A DNA stretch of 64,000 nucleotides, from positions 4,096,001 through 4,160,000 of the forward strand of contig NZ_CP133266.1 of the NCBI RefSeq assembly GCF_030915485.1, written 5' to 3'. A model generated the notes under the pieces. The model saw nothing but the letters and a program-made list of their open reading frames with translations. It searched no databases and had not been told where the DNA came from. Within the stretch, counting starts at the first letter, position 1, and each line of letters begins with the position of its first letter. The stretch comes from Neobacillus sp. PS3-40. GTDB taxonomy: Bacteria > Bacillota > Bacilli > Bacillales > Cytobacillaceae. The position numbers were made by a program, and so were the translations under genes. This document shows positions 46,894-54,378 of the stretch, piece after piece.

Positions 46894-48639
46894 ATGTTTT
46901 TTGATAAAAGGTTTCAGCAGTATTCTCTAAGCAGCATTCCAAAAGATATCCTCGCAGGATTAATTGTAGGGGTGATAGCGATCCCGCTTGGAATGGCATT
47001 TGCCATCGCTTCGGGCGTGAAACCTGAGTATGGTATTTATACCACGGTAGTTGCGGGCATTTGTATTTCTTTATTCGGAGGATCAAAGTATCAAATTGGT
47101 GGGCCAACGGGGGCATTTATTCCGATTTTATTCGGAATCGTTGTGACGTATGGTTATGGGAACTTGTTAATAGCTGGTTTTTTAGCAGGAATTATACTAT
47201 TGTTAATGGGGATTTTCAGGCTAGGCTCCCTCATCAAATTTATTCCAAGACCCGTTACAATTGGTTTTACAACTGGGATAGCTGTCACCATTTTCATAGG
47301 GCAGGTTGCGAGTTTCCTAGGACTTGTTGGAATCAAAAAACATGAGGAATTCATTCTGAACTTGAAAGAATTATATATTCATATAGGGACAGCTAATTTT
47401 TTTAGCATTCTTACAGCCATGATATGTCTTATTACGATGATTTTAACACCAAAATTTGCTCCTAAAGTACCTGGTCCACTGATTGGCTTACTGTTGTCAT
47501 CAATTGTTGCGACACTTTTTTATCCTGATCAAGTAGCTACAATTGGAACTAGTTACGGTGAGATTCCAAATTCACTCCCACATTTTCATATTCCAAATGT
47601 GAATTTGGATTTAATTATTAAGCTAATGAAACCAGCTTTTATTATTGCGATGCTAGGTGGAATCGAATCTTTACTCTCGGCCGTAGTTGCTGATGGGATG
47701 ACTAACAGCAGACATAGCAGTAACAAAGAACTTATTGGCCAGGGGATCGCGAACATGATTACGCCCTTATTTGGAGGGATTCCAGCTACTGGTGCAATTG
47801 CCCGTACGGCTACAAATATAAAAAATGGTGCAATCTCTCCATTATCTGGAATCATTCATGGTGTAGTTGTATTGCTTGTGTTACTGTTTTTTGCCCCATA
47901 TGCTTCTTATATTCCATTGGCAAGTATGGCTCCTATTTTAATGGTAGTTGCTTGGAATATGAGTGAACGAAAGGTTTTTAGCCATATTTTAAAAACAAAA
48001 ACGGTTGATTCCTTAACCCTTTTGACCACATTTATTTTAACAGTGTTTGTGAATTTAACAGTAGCTGTTGAAGTGGGTCTAGTCATGTCAGCCATCTTGT
48101 TTGCAAAACGGATGAGTGATGTGATGTTGACAGAGAAGGTATTGCCAAATCTGGATCATAAAATTGAGAACCAAATGGTAACAGATACCCATGATTGTCC
48201 GCAAATTAGTATTTATAATATTGAAGGGGCATTATTTTTTGGTGCAGCTCAAACATTTCAACAAACAATCATGAGTACCATTAACTACAACCCTAAAATT
48301 TTATTATTACGAATGAGCAAAGTTCCATTTATGGATACGACCGGTGAAGCAAACTTAGCTAGTATTGTTAAACATTTTTCGAAAAGTGGTATAGTTCTTA
48401 TATCAGGAATAAATACTCAACCCGAGACCGTTCTGAAAAAGACTGGACTATATAAGGTAATTGGTAAAGATCACTTTTTTGAACATACGGGAGAGGCGAT
48501 TGACTATGCACTTGGACATATTGAACAAAATAAATGTGCAGGGTGTAAACATTTCGCATTTAAGGAATGTTCGAAGCTTTCAGATGTTGAAAGTGTTGAA
48601 AGTGTTGAATCAAAAAGAAAACTTTCCCCCACATATTAG
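46894..48639 (+). CDS. SulP-family anion transporter with STAS domain
   Basis: 581 residues: about 12 membrane helices (KDILAGLIVGVIAIPLGMAFA, GGPTGAFIPIL) and a C-terminal STAS domain (about 430-545; LLLRMSKVPFMDTTGEANL). SulP carriers move sulfate, bicarbonate or other anions; the substrate is unknown. An added tail has CAGCKHFAFKEC and a tandem VESVESVES micro-repeat. An ArsR gene follows 18 bp after the stop, so the two are probably co-transcribed and co-regulated. Confidence 0.9.
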   Translation: MFFDKRFQQYSLSSIPKDILAGLIVGVIAIPLGMAFAIASGVKPEYGIYTTVVAGICISLFGGSKYQIGGPTGAFIPILFGIVVTYGYGNLLIAGFLAGIILLLMGIFRLGSLIKFIPRPVTIGFTTGIAVTIFIGQVASFLGLVGIKKHEEFILNLKELYIHIGTANFFSILTAMICLITMILTPKFAPKVPGPLIGLLLSSIVATLFYPDQVATIGTSYGEIPNSLPHFHIPNVNLDLIIKLMKPAFIIAMLGGIESLLSAVVADGMTNSRHSSNKELIGQGIANMITPLFGGIPATGAIARTATNIKNGAISPLSGIIHGVVVLLVLLFFAPYASYIPLASMAPILMVVAWNMSERKVFSHILKTKTVDSLTLLTTFILTVFVNLTVAVEVGLVMSAILFAKRMSDVMLTEKVLPNLDHKIENQMVTDTHDCPQISIYNIEGALFFGAAQTFQQTIMSTINYNPKILLLRMSKVPFMDTTGEANLASIVKHFSKSGIVLISGINTQPETVLKKTGLYKVIGKDHFFEHTGEAIDYALGHIEQNKCAGCKHFAFKECSKLSDVESVESVESKRKLSPTY

Positions 48640-48657
48640 TTTATAGGAGGATGAATT

Positions 48658-49002
48658 TTGAATCTTGAAATGCAACGATTTAAGGCCGAATTTTTCAAGG
48701 CACTTGCGCACCCTTTGAGAATCCGTATTTTGGAATTATTGGGTGAAGGTGATAAAAATGTGAATGAGATCCAAACCCTTGTTGGAAGTGAAGGCTCAAG
48801 TGTTTCACAGCAGCTAACGATATTACGTGCGAAGCATATTGTCTCAGGTAAAAAAGATGGGAATCGGGTCGTATATACGTTAAAGGATCCAATGATTATC
48901 GAGTTGCTTGCTGTTGCTCGGCAAATATTTAATAATCATCTTGTTGATACTATTACCATTCTTGACAAACTCATTGTTGAACAGGATGCCGAAGAAGAAT
49001 AA
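48658..49002 (+). CDS. ArsR-family regulator without cysteines
   Basis: 114 residues, winged helix: FFKALAHPLRIRILELL, VSQQLTILRAKHIV, GNRVVYTLKDPMI. No cysteine occurs anywhere, so the classical CxC metal site is absent and the inducer is probably not a thiol-bound metal. The start is TTG 48658 with AGGAGG seven bases upstream; an ATG four codons in is an alternative. It is linked to SulP and probably controls it. Confidence 0.85.
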   Translation: MNLEMQRFKAEFFKALAHPLRIRILELLGEGDKNVNEIQTLVGSEGSSVSQQLTILRAKHIVSGKKDGNRVVYTLKDPMIIELLAVARQIFNNHLVDTITILDKLIVEQDAEEE

Positions 49003-49024
49003 ATTGGTAAAGAAAACTCGCCGA

Positions 49025-49102
49025 TTGGCGAGCCCCTAAGGACGATGATTAGGCGCAATTGCCATTATGCAATAGCAGAATTTATGGATATAAATTTTGA
49101 TA
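49025..49102 (+). repeat. Dispersed intergenic repeat, copy D
   Basis: CCCCTAAGGACGATGATTAG, GGCGCAATTGCCATTATGC, then AGCAGAATTTAT-GGAT-ATAAATTTTG. It is the reverse of copy C with scattered differences. Confidence 0.8.
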
Positions 49103-49106
49103 AGTC

Positions 49107-49144
49107 AAAAAAGGCGGCAAACCAAATCGGTTTGTCGCCTTTTG
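49107..49144. terminator. Strong hairpin terminator
   Basis: AAAGGCGGCAAACC pairs with GGTTTGTCGCCTTT (one mismatch), followed by TGTTTT. It may serve both arsR and the minus-strand gene at 49207. Confidence 0.8.
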
Positions 49145-49206
49145 TTTTACTTATTAACGTCATCAAAAATAGTAATCCCTATTGATTAAGATTTAGTAAA
49201 GAAACG

Positions 49207-49659
49207 TCACGTTTGAATTTTCGAAATGCCAAGTGCAAAATGCTCCCACAATATTTTTTCAGCTTTTTCCAAATGATAGTCATCACAACGAATCATGATG
49301 ACAACTTCTGCAGTAATTTTCTTCGTGCCGTTTTTATCCCTTTTAATTAGTAACAGCTTAATGAGAAACCCTATCAAAAGTCCAGAAACCGCTCCTATTA
49401 TTCCCCAGATAATCGGTCCCCATTTCAAGACATAGCCATAAATTGATCCTAAAAGCATGAAACAGGTTCCTAAAATTGCTGCCAAATCAAACATACTAAA
49501 GCCATCTGCATAGTGGATTGTATCAAAAAGTTGCCTTGGTTCAGTCCTCTTATCAAGGGGAACGGCAAAGATTTTCTCTTTCGCAATGCCATTTTCCTCA
49601 AGGGAAGAAATAACTAATTCGATAAAAGGAGAATTCTCAAAGGTTGCTATAACAAGCAT
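49207..49659 (-). CDS. Hypothetical protein with glycine-rich double membrane segment
   Basis: 150 residues. A soluble N-terminal part (about 1-50) resembles a ferredoxin-like strand-helix pattern. Two hydrophobic segments (about 58-76 and 81-101; GPIIWGIIGAVSGLLIGFLI) and a C-terminal soluble part follow. Stress-type proteins of Bacillus have this layout, but I cannot name it. It is second gene of a minus-strand pair, 15 bp after the gene at 49675, with AGGGTG before the ATG. Confidence 0.6.
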   Translation of the reverse strand: MLVIATFENSPFIELVISSLEENGIAKEKIFAVPLDKRTEPRQLFDTIHYADGFSMFDLAAILGTCFMLLGSIYGYVLKWGPIIWGIIGAVSGLLIGFLIKLLLIKRDKNGTKKITAEVVIMIRCDDYHLEKAEKILWEHFALGISKIQT

Positions 49660-49674
49660 GGTTTCACACCCTAC

Positions 49675-50439
49675 TTAAATTGGAAATTCGAAATATGATG
49701 GCTGATAATTATTACGTAAATACTGCGATAATTCCTTTTCAAATAATTTATTATATTCAATGGCTGAGACGTAGGAATCGTAAAAAATATATACATAGAT
49801 GGAAGGCAAATAGAGAGTCCATTGCATATTGATTACTTTCAGGGCTTTTTCAAAATTTCCTAGAAGTGTATAGGTGATCGCTTGTGGTAAATGCGAAAAA
49901 TACATAATAAAAACCGTAAATCCGAACATAAAAAGCCCTACAATTACTTTATGGACATATAAATGGCCTAGTCCCGGGAAAATAATTGACCAACCTAATG
50001 CGGTTTTAGGGTCACGCTTATCTAGATAACAAATATCGAAACTAGATATTTCAAATGGAGGGATGGGTGCATCTTCACGATCTGCAAGTATATATAGTCT
50101 GTTCATATCCACTGTCGAGCGATAGCTATCCCAAATGGCGTACATATAAATACCGCAATACAAGATTAACCATCGTTCATCAAGGACTTCCTTTGCCTTA
50201 TCAAACTGGCCTAATAGAGAATAGAAAATACCAAGGTTAACGTGGGCCTTTGAATTAATGAAAAGTTCCCAGCCAATGAGCATGAAGGCTTTTAAAATCC
50301 GCTGCTGCATTAAATTTCCAAACCCAGGAAAGGAAAAAGAAAAGAATGCTGGAATCCATGGATTCCGCAAATGTAGCTGTGTGATAGATAATTGTGATAA
50401 AAAGGCTCTTTTGCGTCGATAAGCAGGGGGCTTGTTCAT
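49675..50439 (-). CDS. Polytopic membrane protein with internal repeat
   Basis: 254 residues. Two similar halves each hold a PGFGNL/PGLGHL motif followed by hydrophobic segments and a YSLLGQFDKAKEVL or YTLLGNFEKALKVI segment, then a W-rich aromatic helix and a YDSY or WDSY motif. This is an internal duplication. The function is unknown; TM2-like membrane proteins are a loose comparison. It is first gene of a two-gene unit. Confidence 0.6.
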   Translation of the reverse strand: MNKPPAYRRKRAFLSQLSITQLHLRNPWIPAFFSFSFPGFGNLMQQRILKAFMLIGWELFINSKAHVNLGIFYSLLGQFDKAKEVLDERWLILYCGIYMYAIWDSYRSTVDMNRLYILADREDAPIPPFEISSFDICYLDKRDPKTALGWSIIFPGLGHLYVHKVIVGLFMFGFTVFIMYFSHLPQAITYTLLGNFEKALKVINMQWTLYLPSIYVYIFYDSYVSAIEYNKLFEKELSQYLRNNYQPSYFEFPI

Positions 50440-50603
50440 TGATTATCTCCCATTTTATTTCTTAGTTTTCCAATTATAAACAGAAGTATTCGTAAAAATT
50501 TCCAAATGGTTTTAGCAAAAGTATGAGGATTAAAATTTTTTCAACTTCACCTGCCCTTTTTTTCTTTTTATTTGTATATGAAGTGTGAAGGGAGGTGATA
50601 AAT

Positions 50604-50822
50604 ATGGCACAGGTCATGCTAGCCGAAACAACAATACGATTGACTTTTGAAGCAGGTATGAACGATAAAGGTGAGTCTATCTACAGAACTAAATCGTTAA
50701 ACAATGTTAAAAAAGAGTCAACAGCAGACCAACTTTTTCAAGTAGCACAAGCCATTTCAGTTTTATGTAACGATCCGCTTAATAGTGTCCTGCGTTTTGA
50801 CAGCTCTGAAATTATTGGTTAA
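50604..50822 (+). CDS. DUF1659-family protein
   Basis: 72 residues, close to the DUF1659 family (TTIRLTFEAGMNDKGESIYRTKS, shown here as LTFEAGMNDKGESIYRTKS). The role is unknown. The ATG at 50604 lies after GGGAGGTGATAAAT. It pairs with the DUF2922 gene 40 bp downstream; this pair, usually with a YvrJ gene, is common in Bacillus. Confidence 0.8.
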   Translation: MAQVMLAETTIRLTFEAGMNDKGESIYRTKSLNNVKKESTADQLFQVAQAISVLCNDPLNSVLRFDSSEIIG

Positions 50823-50862
50823 GTAATAAGCTCGATTTTTTAAAGAGTAGGAGGTGGGGAAA

Positions 50863-51081
50863 ATGGCCAAAACATTAGAATTACTATTTGCAACAGAATC
50901 AGGAAAGGCGGCAAGTCTTTCGTTTGATAATCCGAAAGAACCAATCGATCAAGCGATTGTGAAGCAATCAATGGAACAAATTATTGCTTCTGGAGTGTTT
51001 TATTCAGCTAATGGTAATTTTGCGACTGTCAAGGGAGCAAGAGTTATAGAACGCAATGTAACGGATTATGAAATTATTTAA
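50863..51081 (+). CDS. DUF2922-family protein
   Basis: 72 residues: AKTLELLFATESGKAASLSF, then PKEPIDQAIVKQSMEQII and GARVIERNVTDYEI. The family is of unknown role. AGGAGGTGGG precedes the ATG at 50863. It is followed by a terminator and a broken YvrJ-like gene. Confidence 0.8.
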   Translation: MAKTLELLFATESGKAASLSFDNPKEPIDQAIVKQSMEQIIASGVFYSANGNFATVKGARVIERNVTDYEII

Positions 51082-51085
51082 TAAT

Positions 51086-51125
51086 GGAAGGGGTCGGATT
51101 CAATCTGAAGCCGGCCTCCTTGTTT
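51086..51125 (+). terminator. Terminator of the DUF1659-DUF2922 pair
   Basis: GGGGTCGG pairs with CCGGCCTC across ATTCAATCTGAAG; T-rich sequence follows. Confidence 0.55.
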
Positions 51126-51227
51126 AAATAATGGATAAGATACGACTCGACTTTTTAAGATTGGTTCATTTCACACCGTTATCATTACTTTTACTGTAAT
51201 TTCATCAAATAGAAAGGAGGAGAAAAA

Positions 51228-51329
51228 GTGGAGCAGTTCATCCCAATCATTAGTATAATGTATAACAAAGTCATTGTTTAGAAACGCTTATATATCAAGG
51301 CTTTTTGAAGGACAAGCTAAATATGTAAG
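51228..51329 (+). pseudogene. Broken YvrJ-like gene
   Basis: GTG at 51228, behind AGGAGG, starts MEQFIPIISIMYNKVIV and then stops. The opening MEQFIPIIS is that of YvrJ proteins, which normally continue with a membrane helix for about 45-50 residues. A second frame further on (AYISRLFEGQAKYV) looks like a YvrJ-type C-terminus. I infer an internal deletion with frameshift. The location beside DUF1659-DUF2922 supports it. Confidence 0.45.
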
Positions 51330-51341
51330 GGAGGTGAGAAA

Positions 51342-51482
51342 TTGAACTCTAAAGAGAAACTTGAAAAAATAATCACATTTTGTGAATCAATCGTTAAACT
51401 CGAAAACAAACAATTTAATGATGACAGTGCAATTGAAGTTGCGAAACGTATCATGGAACTCATTAAAGAGGAATCAGTGTAA
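51342..51482 (+). CDS. 46-residue hypothetical protein
   Basis: Starts at TTG 51342 with AAGGGAGGTGAG six bases upstream: MNSKEKLEKIITFCESIVKL, ending IMELIKEESV. A small amphipathic helical protein with no known relative. It may belong to the DUF1659 group or be the edge gene of the mobile element. Confidence 0.5.
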   Translation: MNSKEKLEKIITFCESIVKLENKQFNDDSAIEVAKRIMELIKEESV

Positions 51483-51542
51483 AAGCTGGTTCTTTTTTTT
51501 TATTTAAAACGGAGAATTCCGCCAAACAAAAAAGGAAAGCAA

Positions 51543-51776
51543 TTATTCGCTCCCCTTTTTGGCTTCCTCTTTTAAGTAAAACAATTCATTTAGATCATCT
51601 ATTTCTAACGCTTCAGCAATTAATCCAATTACCTTTTTGGGGTATCGTTGAGTCTTTTTTGTACATAACTCACTTATTGTTCTTGTCGTTAATTTAGTCA
51701 TTTCAGATAATTGTTTTTGATCAATATTTCTTTCCTTCAGTATTTCTTTAAGTCGTATTTCTAGCAACTTAGTCAT
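51543..51776 (-). CDS. Xre-family repressor
   Basis: 77 residues with a Cro/C1-type helix-turn-helix (about 8-62): LKEILKERNIDQKQLSEMTK, TTRTISELC. The C-terminus is acidic. It is the only minus-strand gene of the element and is transcribed away from the operon starting at 51921. The shared region holds three copies of one 17-bp operator, one lying over this gene's own -35 box, which predicts autoregulation. AGGGAGGAG precedes the ATG. Confidence 0.85.
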   Translation of the reverse strand: MTKLLEIRLKEILKERNIDQKQLSEMTKLTTRTISELCTKKTQRYPKKVIGLIAEALEIDDLNELFYLKEEAKKGSE

Positions 51777-51799
51777 TTTATATTCTCCTCCCTAAGACA

Positions 51800-51828
51800 A
51801 TTATAAGCCATTAAAAATAATTACGCAA
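51800..51828 (-). promoter_or_regulatory. Promoter of the repressor gene
   Basis: Minus strand: TTGCGT (51828-51823), 17-bp spacer, TATAAT (51805-51800). Operator O1 overlaps the -35. Confidence 0.7.
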
Positions 51829-51900
51829 AATGTAATTTTAGTTGTTGACAATTACGGTAAACGGAATTATGATAAGGATATAAATTACGTTAAACGTAAT
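51820..51900. promoter_or_regulatory. Three 17-bp operators O1-O3
   Basis: O1 ATTACGCAAAATGTAAT (51820-51836), O2 ATTACGGTAAACGGAAT (51851-51867) and O3 ATTACGTTAAACGTAAT (51884-51900). Consensus ATTACG-N5-CGTAAT. Centres are 31 and 33 bp apart, about three helical turns, so dimers would sit on one face of the DNA. O3 has perfect symmetry in its arms. Confidence 0.85.
51845..51873 (+). promoter_or_regulatory. Rightward promoter of the element
   Basis: TTGACA (51845-51850), exactly 17 bp, TATGAT (51868-51873). The spacer is operator O2 itself, so repressor bound there would block polymerase. Confidence 0.82.
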
Positions 51901-51920
51901 AAAAAAGGGAGAGATACAAA

Positions 51921-52148
51921 ATGACAAACGAAAAAATGATTATGAATCAATTAACAATTAACACTTTTAATTTTTCAACTCTTACAAATGAGCAGCTTGA
52001 AGCATTGTTTACTAATTTCGTTGGCGCCAAATTGGTAATTACTAGCCCAACATCTCAAGAAATTTCTTTTGATGTAACTGAAATATTGAATCGGGAAACT
52101 ACTTTTTGCGATGAATTTGGAATTGCAATCGAAGAAGTATCAATCTAA
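51921..52148 (+). CDS. Small protein, paralogue of the one at 52245
   Basis: 75 residues, unknown. GGGAGAG precedes the ATG. It is the first gene under the repressed rightward promoter. The segment AKLVITSPTSQEISFDVTEIL aligns with AKLTFLTSEFQTITINVNEF of the next gene, so the two are paralogues. Acidic, no membrane segment. Confidence 0.65.
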   Translation: MTNEKMIMNQLTINTFNFSTLTNEQLEALFTNFVGAKLVITSPTSQEISFDVTEILNRETTFCDEFGIAIEEVSI

Positions 52149-52244
52149 TAGATGAAAAAGGGCTTCCTTTATCGGGAGTCCTAAATACACACCTTAGAAT
52201 CAACCTCCCTAGATAAACAAACGAATCAAAAGGGAGAGATAAAA

Positions 52245-52466
52245 ATGGAAAATCAAAAAGTGTTAAAGGGGACAGCAGTTTTAAATTTGGAAGTATTGAG
52301 TGAGCAGCCTGAATTATTTACAAAATTAATCAAACCGGAAAATATCAGGGATGCCAAACTTACATTTTTAACCTCGGAATTTCAGACAATTACAATTAAT
52401 GTAAATGAATTTTTATTGCTGAGTTGGGAGGCTACAAATGATGAAAAAATTCAAATTAACCGATGA
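52245..52466 (+). CDS. Small protein, paralogue of the one at 51921
   Basis: 73 residues, unknown. It shares with its neighbour the pattern (L..F) - AKL..LTS - Q.I.I.V.EF/IL. GGGAGAGAT lies before the ATG. Its end overlaps the next gene by 29 bp. Confidence 0.62.
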   Translation: MENQKVLKGTAVLNLEVLSEQPELFTKLIKPENIRDAKLTFLTSEFQTITINVNEFLLLSWEATNDEKIQINR

Positions 52467-52626
52467 TCAATACGACTTATTTATTCGGACTCATACAAAA
52501 CACTTAGCAGCATTTTGGGAAGGATCGGCAGAAAAGGAAAAACGTACTCTTGACCATGTTAAAAATGTGAAGTGGGATAAAAAAGATAATTGCTTAAAAA
52601 TTTATTTTTTAGACGGTGAATGGTGA
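52438..52626 (+). CDS. Small basic protein, hypothetical
   Basis: 62 residues rich in Lys, Asp and aromatics: TDDQYDLFIRTHTKHLAAFW, ending KIYFLDGEW. GGGAGG is six bases upstream of the ATG, inside the preceding gene, which suggests coupled translation. The function is unknown. Confidence 0.6.
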   Translation: MMKKFKLTDDQYDLFIRTHTKHLAAFWEGSAEKEKRTLDHVKNVKWDKKDNCLKIYFLDGEW

Positions 52627-53067
52627 CACTACACACGAAGCGAACAATGGTATTAAACTTGAAGAAATAATTCCACCCGAATTAACGTCTGGTTCATCGT
52701 AGACTAGAGGTCGATTTAACGCTTTTAATTTAAAGCATGATAAATTGTACCTCCTATTCTAATTTGCCATTATATTAAACCAATAGGCAATTCAAAATTG
52801 ATTTTTGTGAAGTTCATTGAGTCCATCACAAACAGGTCGTATTTTGTTAGTGAAGTAGTTCTATGATATTTATCGGTATAGGTAAAACAATAATCAAAAA
52901 GTGTTAGCATTTAGAAAGATGGCTGTAACCCTTGTTATTGTTGACTATTTTGTATGTTGAGTCTAAAAATGTTAGTGAAATACAAAAAACTTGAATTTTT
53001 TTAAAGTGTGTTTTACCCTAGAGCCAGTTGAGTTTTAAGGAATGTGTAGGGTATATTTTAGATAATC

Positions 53068-53242
53068 CCCTTTAAAGGAGGATTAGAATAATGGGAATTA
53101 GGTGGAACGAAAATAAAATACTATTACATTGCTGTTTTGTTGGCAATTTAAGTATCAAAAATATGTATTGATATGGGTGAAACGTTGATATGACCACATT
53201 CCCCGAAAATGGGGATGGAAAACGATAATACCCTTTAAAGGA
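53068..53242. repeat. Two CCCTTTAAAGGA sites
   Basis: CCCTTTAAAGGA at 53068-53079 and 53231-53242, each preceded by GATAAT. The first provides the Shine-Dalgarno sequence for the 53091 frame. A small CCCC-GAAAAT-GGGG hairpin lies between them (53201-53214). Confidence 0.55.
53091..53171 (+). CDS. 26-residue peptide
   Basis: MGIRWNENKILLHCCFVGNL continues for six more residues. AAAGGAGG lies 9 bp upstream. The sequence alone says nothing about function. It is listed because the ribosome site is excellent in an otherwise empty region; a leader peptide or small regulator is possible. Confidence 0.3.
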   Translation: MGIRWNENKILLHCCFVGNLSIKNMY

Positions 53243-53546
53243 AGTTGCCTATAAATATAATACATAACCATTTTTCTAATGCGTTACATGATGTTGATAT
53301 ATCAACACTTTCAAGATTTCCCCAATAACCTACTAAGGAGGAAATAGACGGTGGTTCACAGCGAACCTATGGATTGAACCATCCTTTTTTGAACAATTTT
53401 AGGTAAAATAGTCCTCAAAATTACCTTCAAACCCTTGTTGTTACTATGTTTTAAAAGCGAGCAATTGGAGGGGCGGTGAAATGAAGATTAAAACCTCCGC
53501 AATCTGACTATTTAACGTTGATATATCAATAGGTTATCAATAGGTT
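53183..53546. repeat. GTTGATATATCAAC-type sites and TCAATAGGTT direct repeat
   Basis: CGTTGATAT at 53183, the perfect 14-bp palindrome GTTGATATATCAAC at 53293-53306, and CGTTGATATATCAAT at 53516-53530, which runs into TCAATAGGTT repeated at 53526 and 53537 (11-bp period). They may be binding sites for a regulator or replication/partition protein. Confidence 0.5.
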
Positions 53547-53653
53547 GAAAGTTTGCTAGTGAGGAAGTAACGCTGAGTTTGCAATTTATCTACCTAAATG
53601 TTGCCAATTCAAGCTTTGTAAAACCTCTAGGTGGGAAGGGATACTAGATTAGT

Positions 53654-53740
53654 ATTTATTTTTTTTTAGTTATAAAAATAAATCATTCCCAATAGCAAAT
53701 AACATTATATTCATTATTTTTTTTATTTATAAAAATAAAT
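53654..53740. repeat. TATAAAAATAAAT repeats before an Xre gene
   Basis: TATAAAAATAAAT occurs at 53671-53683 and 53728-53740; ATTTATTTTT at 53654 is complementary to AAAAATAAAT. They flank the likely promoter of the next Xre gene and are candidate operators. Confidence 0.45.
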
Positions 53741-53757
53741 TGGAAGGCGGTGAGAAT

Positions 53758-53937
53758 ATGAATGAAACCGAAAAGGATTTTTATCTCTTAATGCGAAGGA
53801 AAAAGAAAATTAGTCAAAATGAGTTAGGGGATCATCTGGAAGTTACACAAGCGTATATTTCGATGTTCGAGACGAATGCGAAGCAATTACCACAGCATTA
53901 CATAGATAAATATAAAAAATATATCTTGGACAAATAA
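53758..53937 (+). CDS. Small Xre-type DNA-binding protein
   Basis: 59 residues, essentially one helix-turn-helix (about 9-45): LLMRRKKKISQNELGDHLEV, TQAYISMFE. I chose ATG 53758 behind GGCGGTGAG. It is the second Xre protein of the element, on the plus strand, next to AT-rich repeats that may be its operators. Confidence 0.75.
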   Translation: MNETEKDFYLLMRRKKKISQNELGDHLEVTQAYISMFETNAKQLPQHYIDKYKKYILDK

Positions 53938-54378
53938 GGTTAAAAAATTAATTTGAAAATATTTCAAAAAAACACTTTACATTGATTTTCCAATTTGATA
54001 GGATAACGGTATCTTTCTATCTAAATATCAAATAGACAACCTTTTTGCTGTTTAAGCAATTTGCTTGTCGGTGTTTTTGTATTCTGTTTTTTAGGTAATC
54101 ATACTCACCAATTTAATTTTGACTAGATTGGTAGTCCAATAAACATATTACCTTGTCTATTATTATAGATTATTTTCAATCTTTGTCAATAAGTATTTTT
54201 AAATTATTTTAAGGAGGTGATTTCTTGCTGATTTATTCATTTAAATATCATTTTAGGCTTTAAATTAATGGCAAATTATCGCTTATAGCGAATTATTAAA
54301 GGGTAAACCTACATTGGATGTAAAACGCTCATATCAAGCTATTAAACAATTCAAAATACATATTTGGAGGAATTAATA
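53938..54378. other. Intergenic region with a candidate promoter
   Basis: TTTACA (53976-53981), 17 bp, TAGGAT (53999-54004) is a fair sigma-A promoter. A 12-codon frame from TTG near 54225 follows AAGGAGGTGA and may be a leader peptide. No other gene was seen. Confidence 0.4.

Larger units (their letters stand above)
52627..53757. other. 1.1-kb region almost without genes but rich in short repeats
   Basis: No long gene. One 26-codon reading frame with an ideal ribosome site lies at 53091. The rest holds palindromes and direct repeats, listed separately: CGTTGATAT-type sites, CCCTTTAAAGGA sites and a pair of TATAAAAATAAAT repeats. A frame from GTG near 52613 (about 30 codons, no ribosome site) is probably not a gene. 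The region may be a control or replication region. Confidence 0.5.

Noticed and set aside
52627-53757. CRISPR array in the repeat-rich gap
   Set aside because: The repeats are short, of several kinds and irregularly spaced; no spacer-repeat period of 60-70 bp and no cas genes are present.
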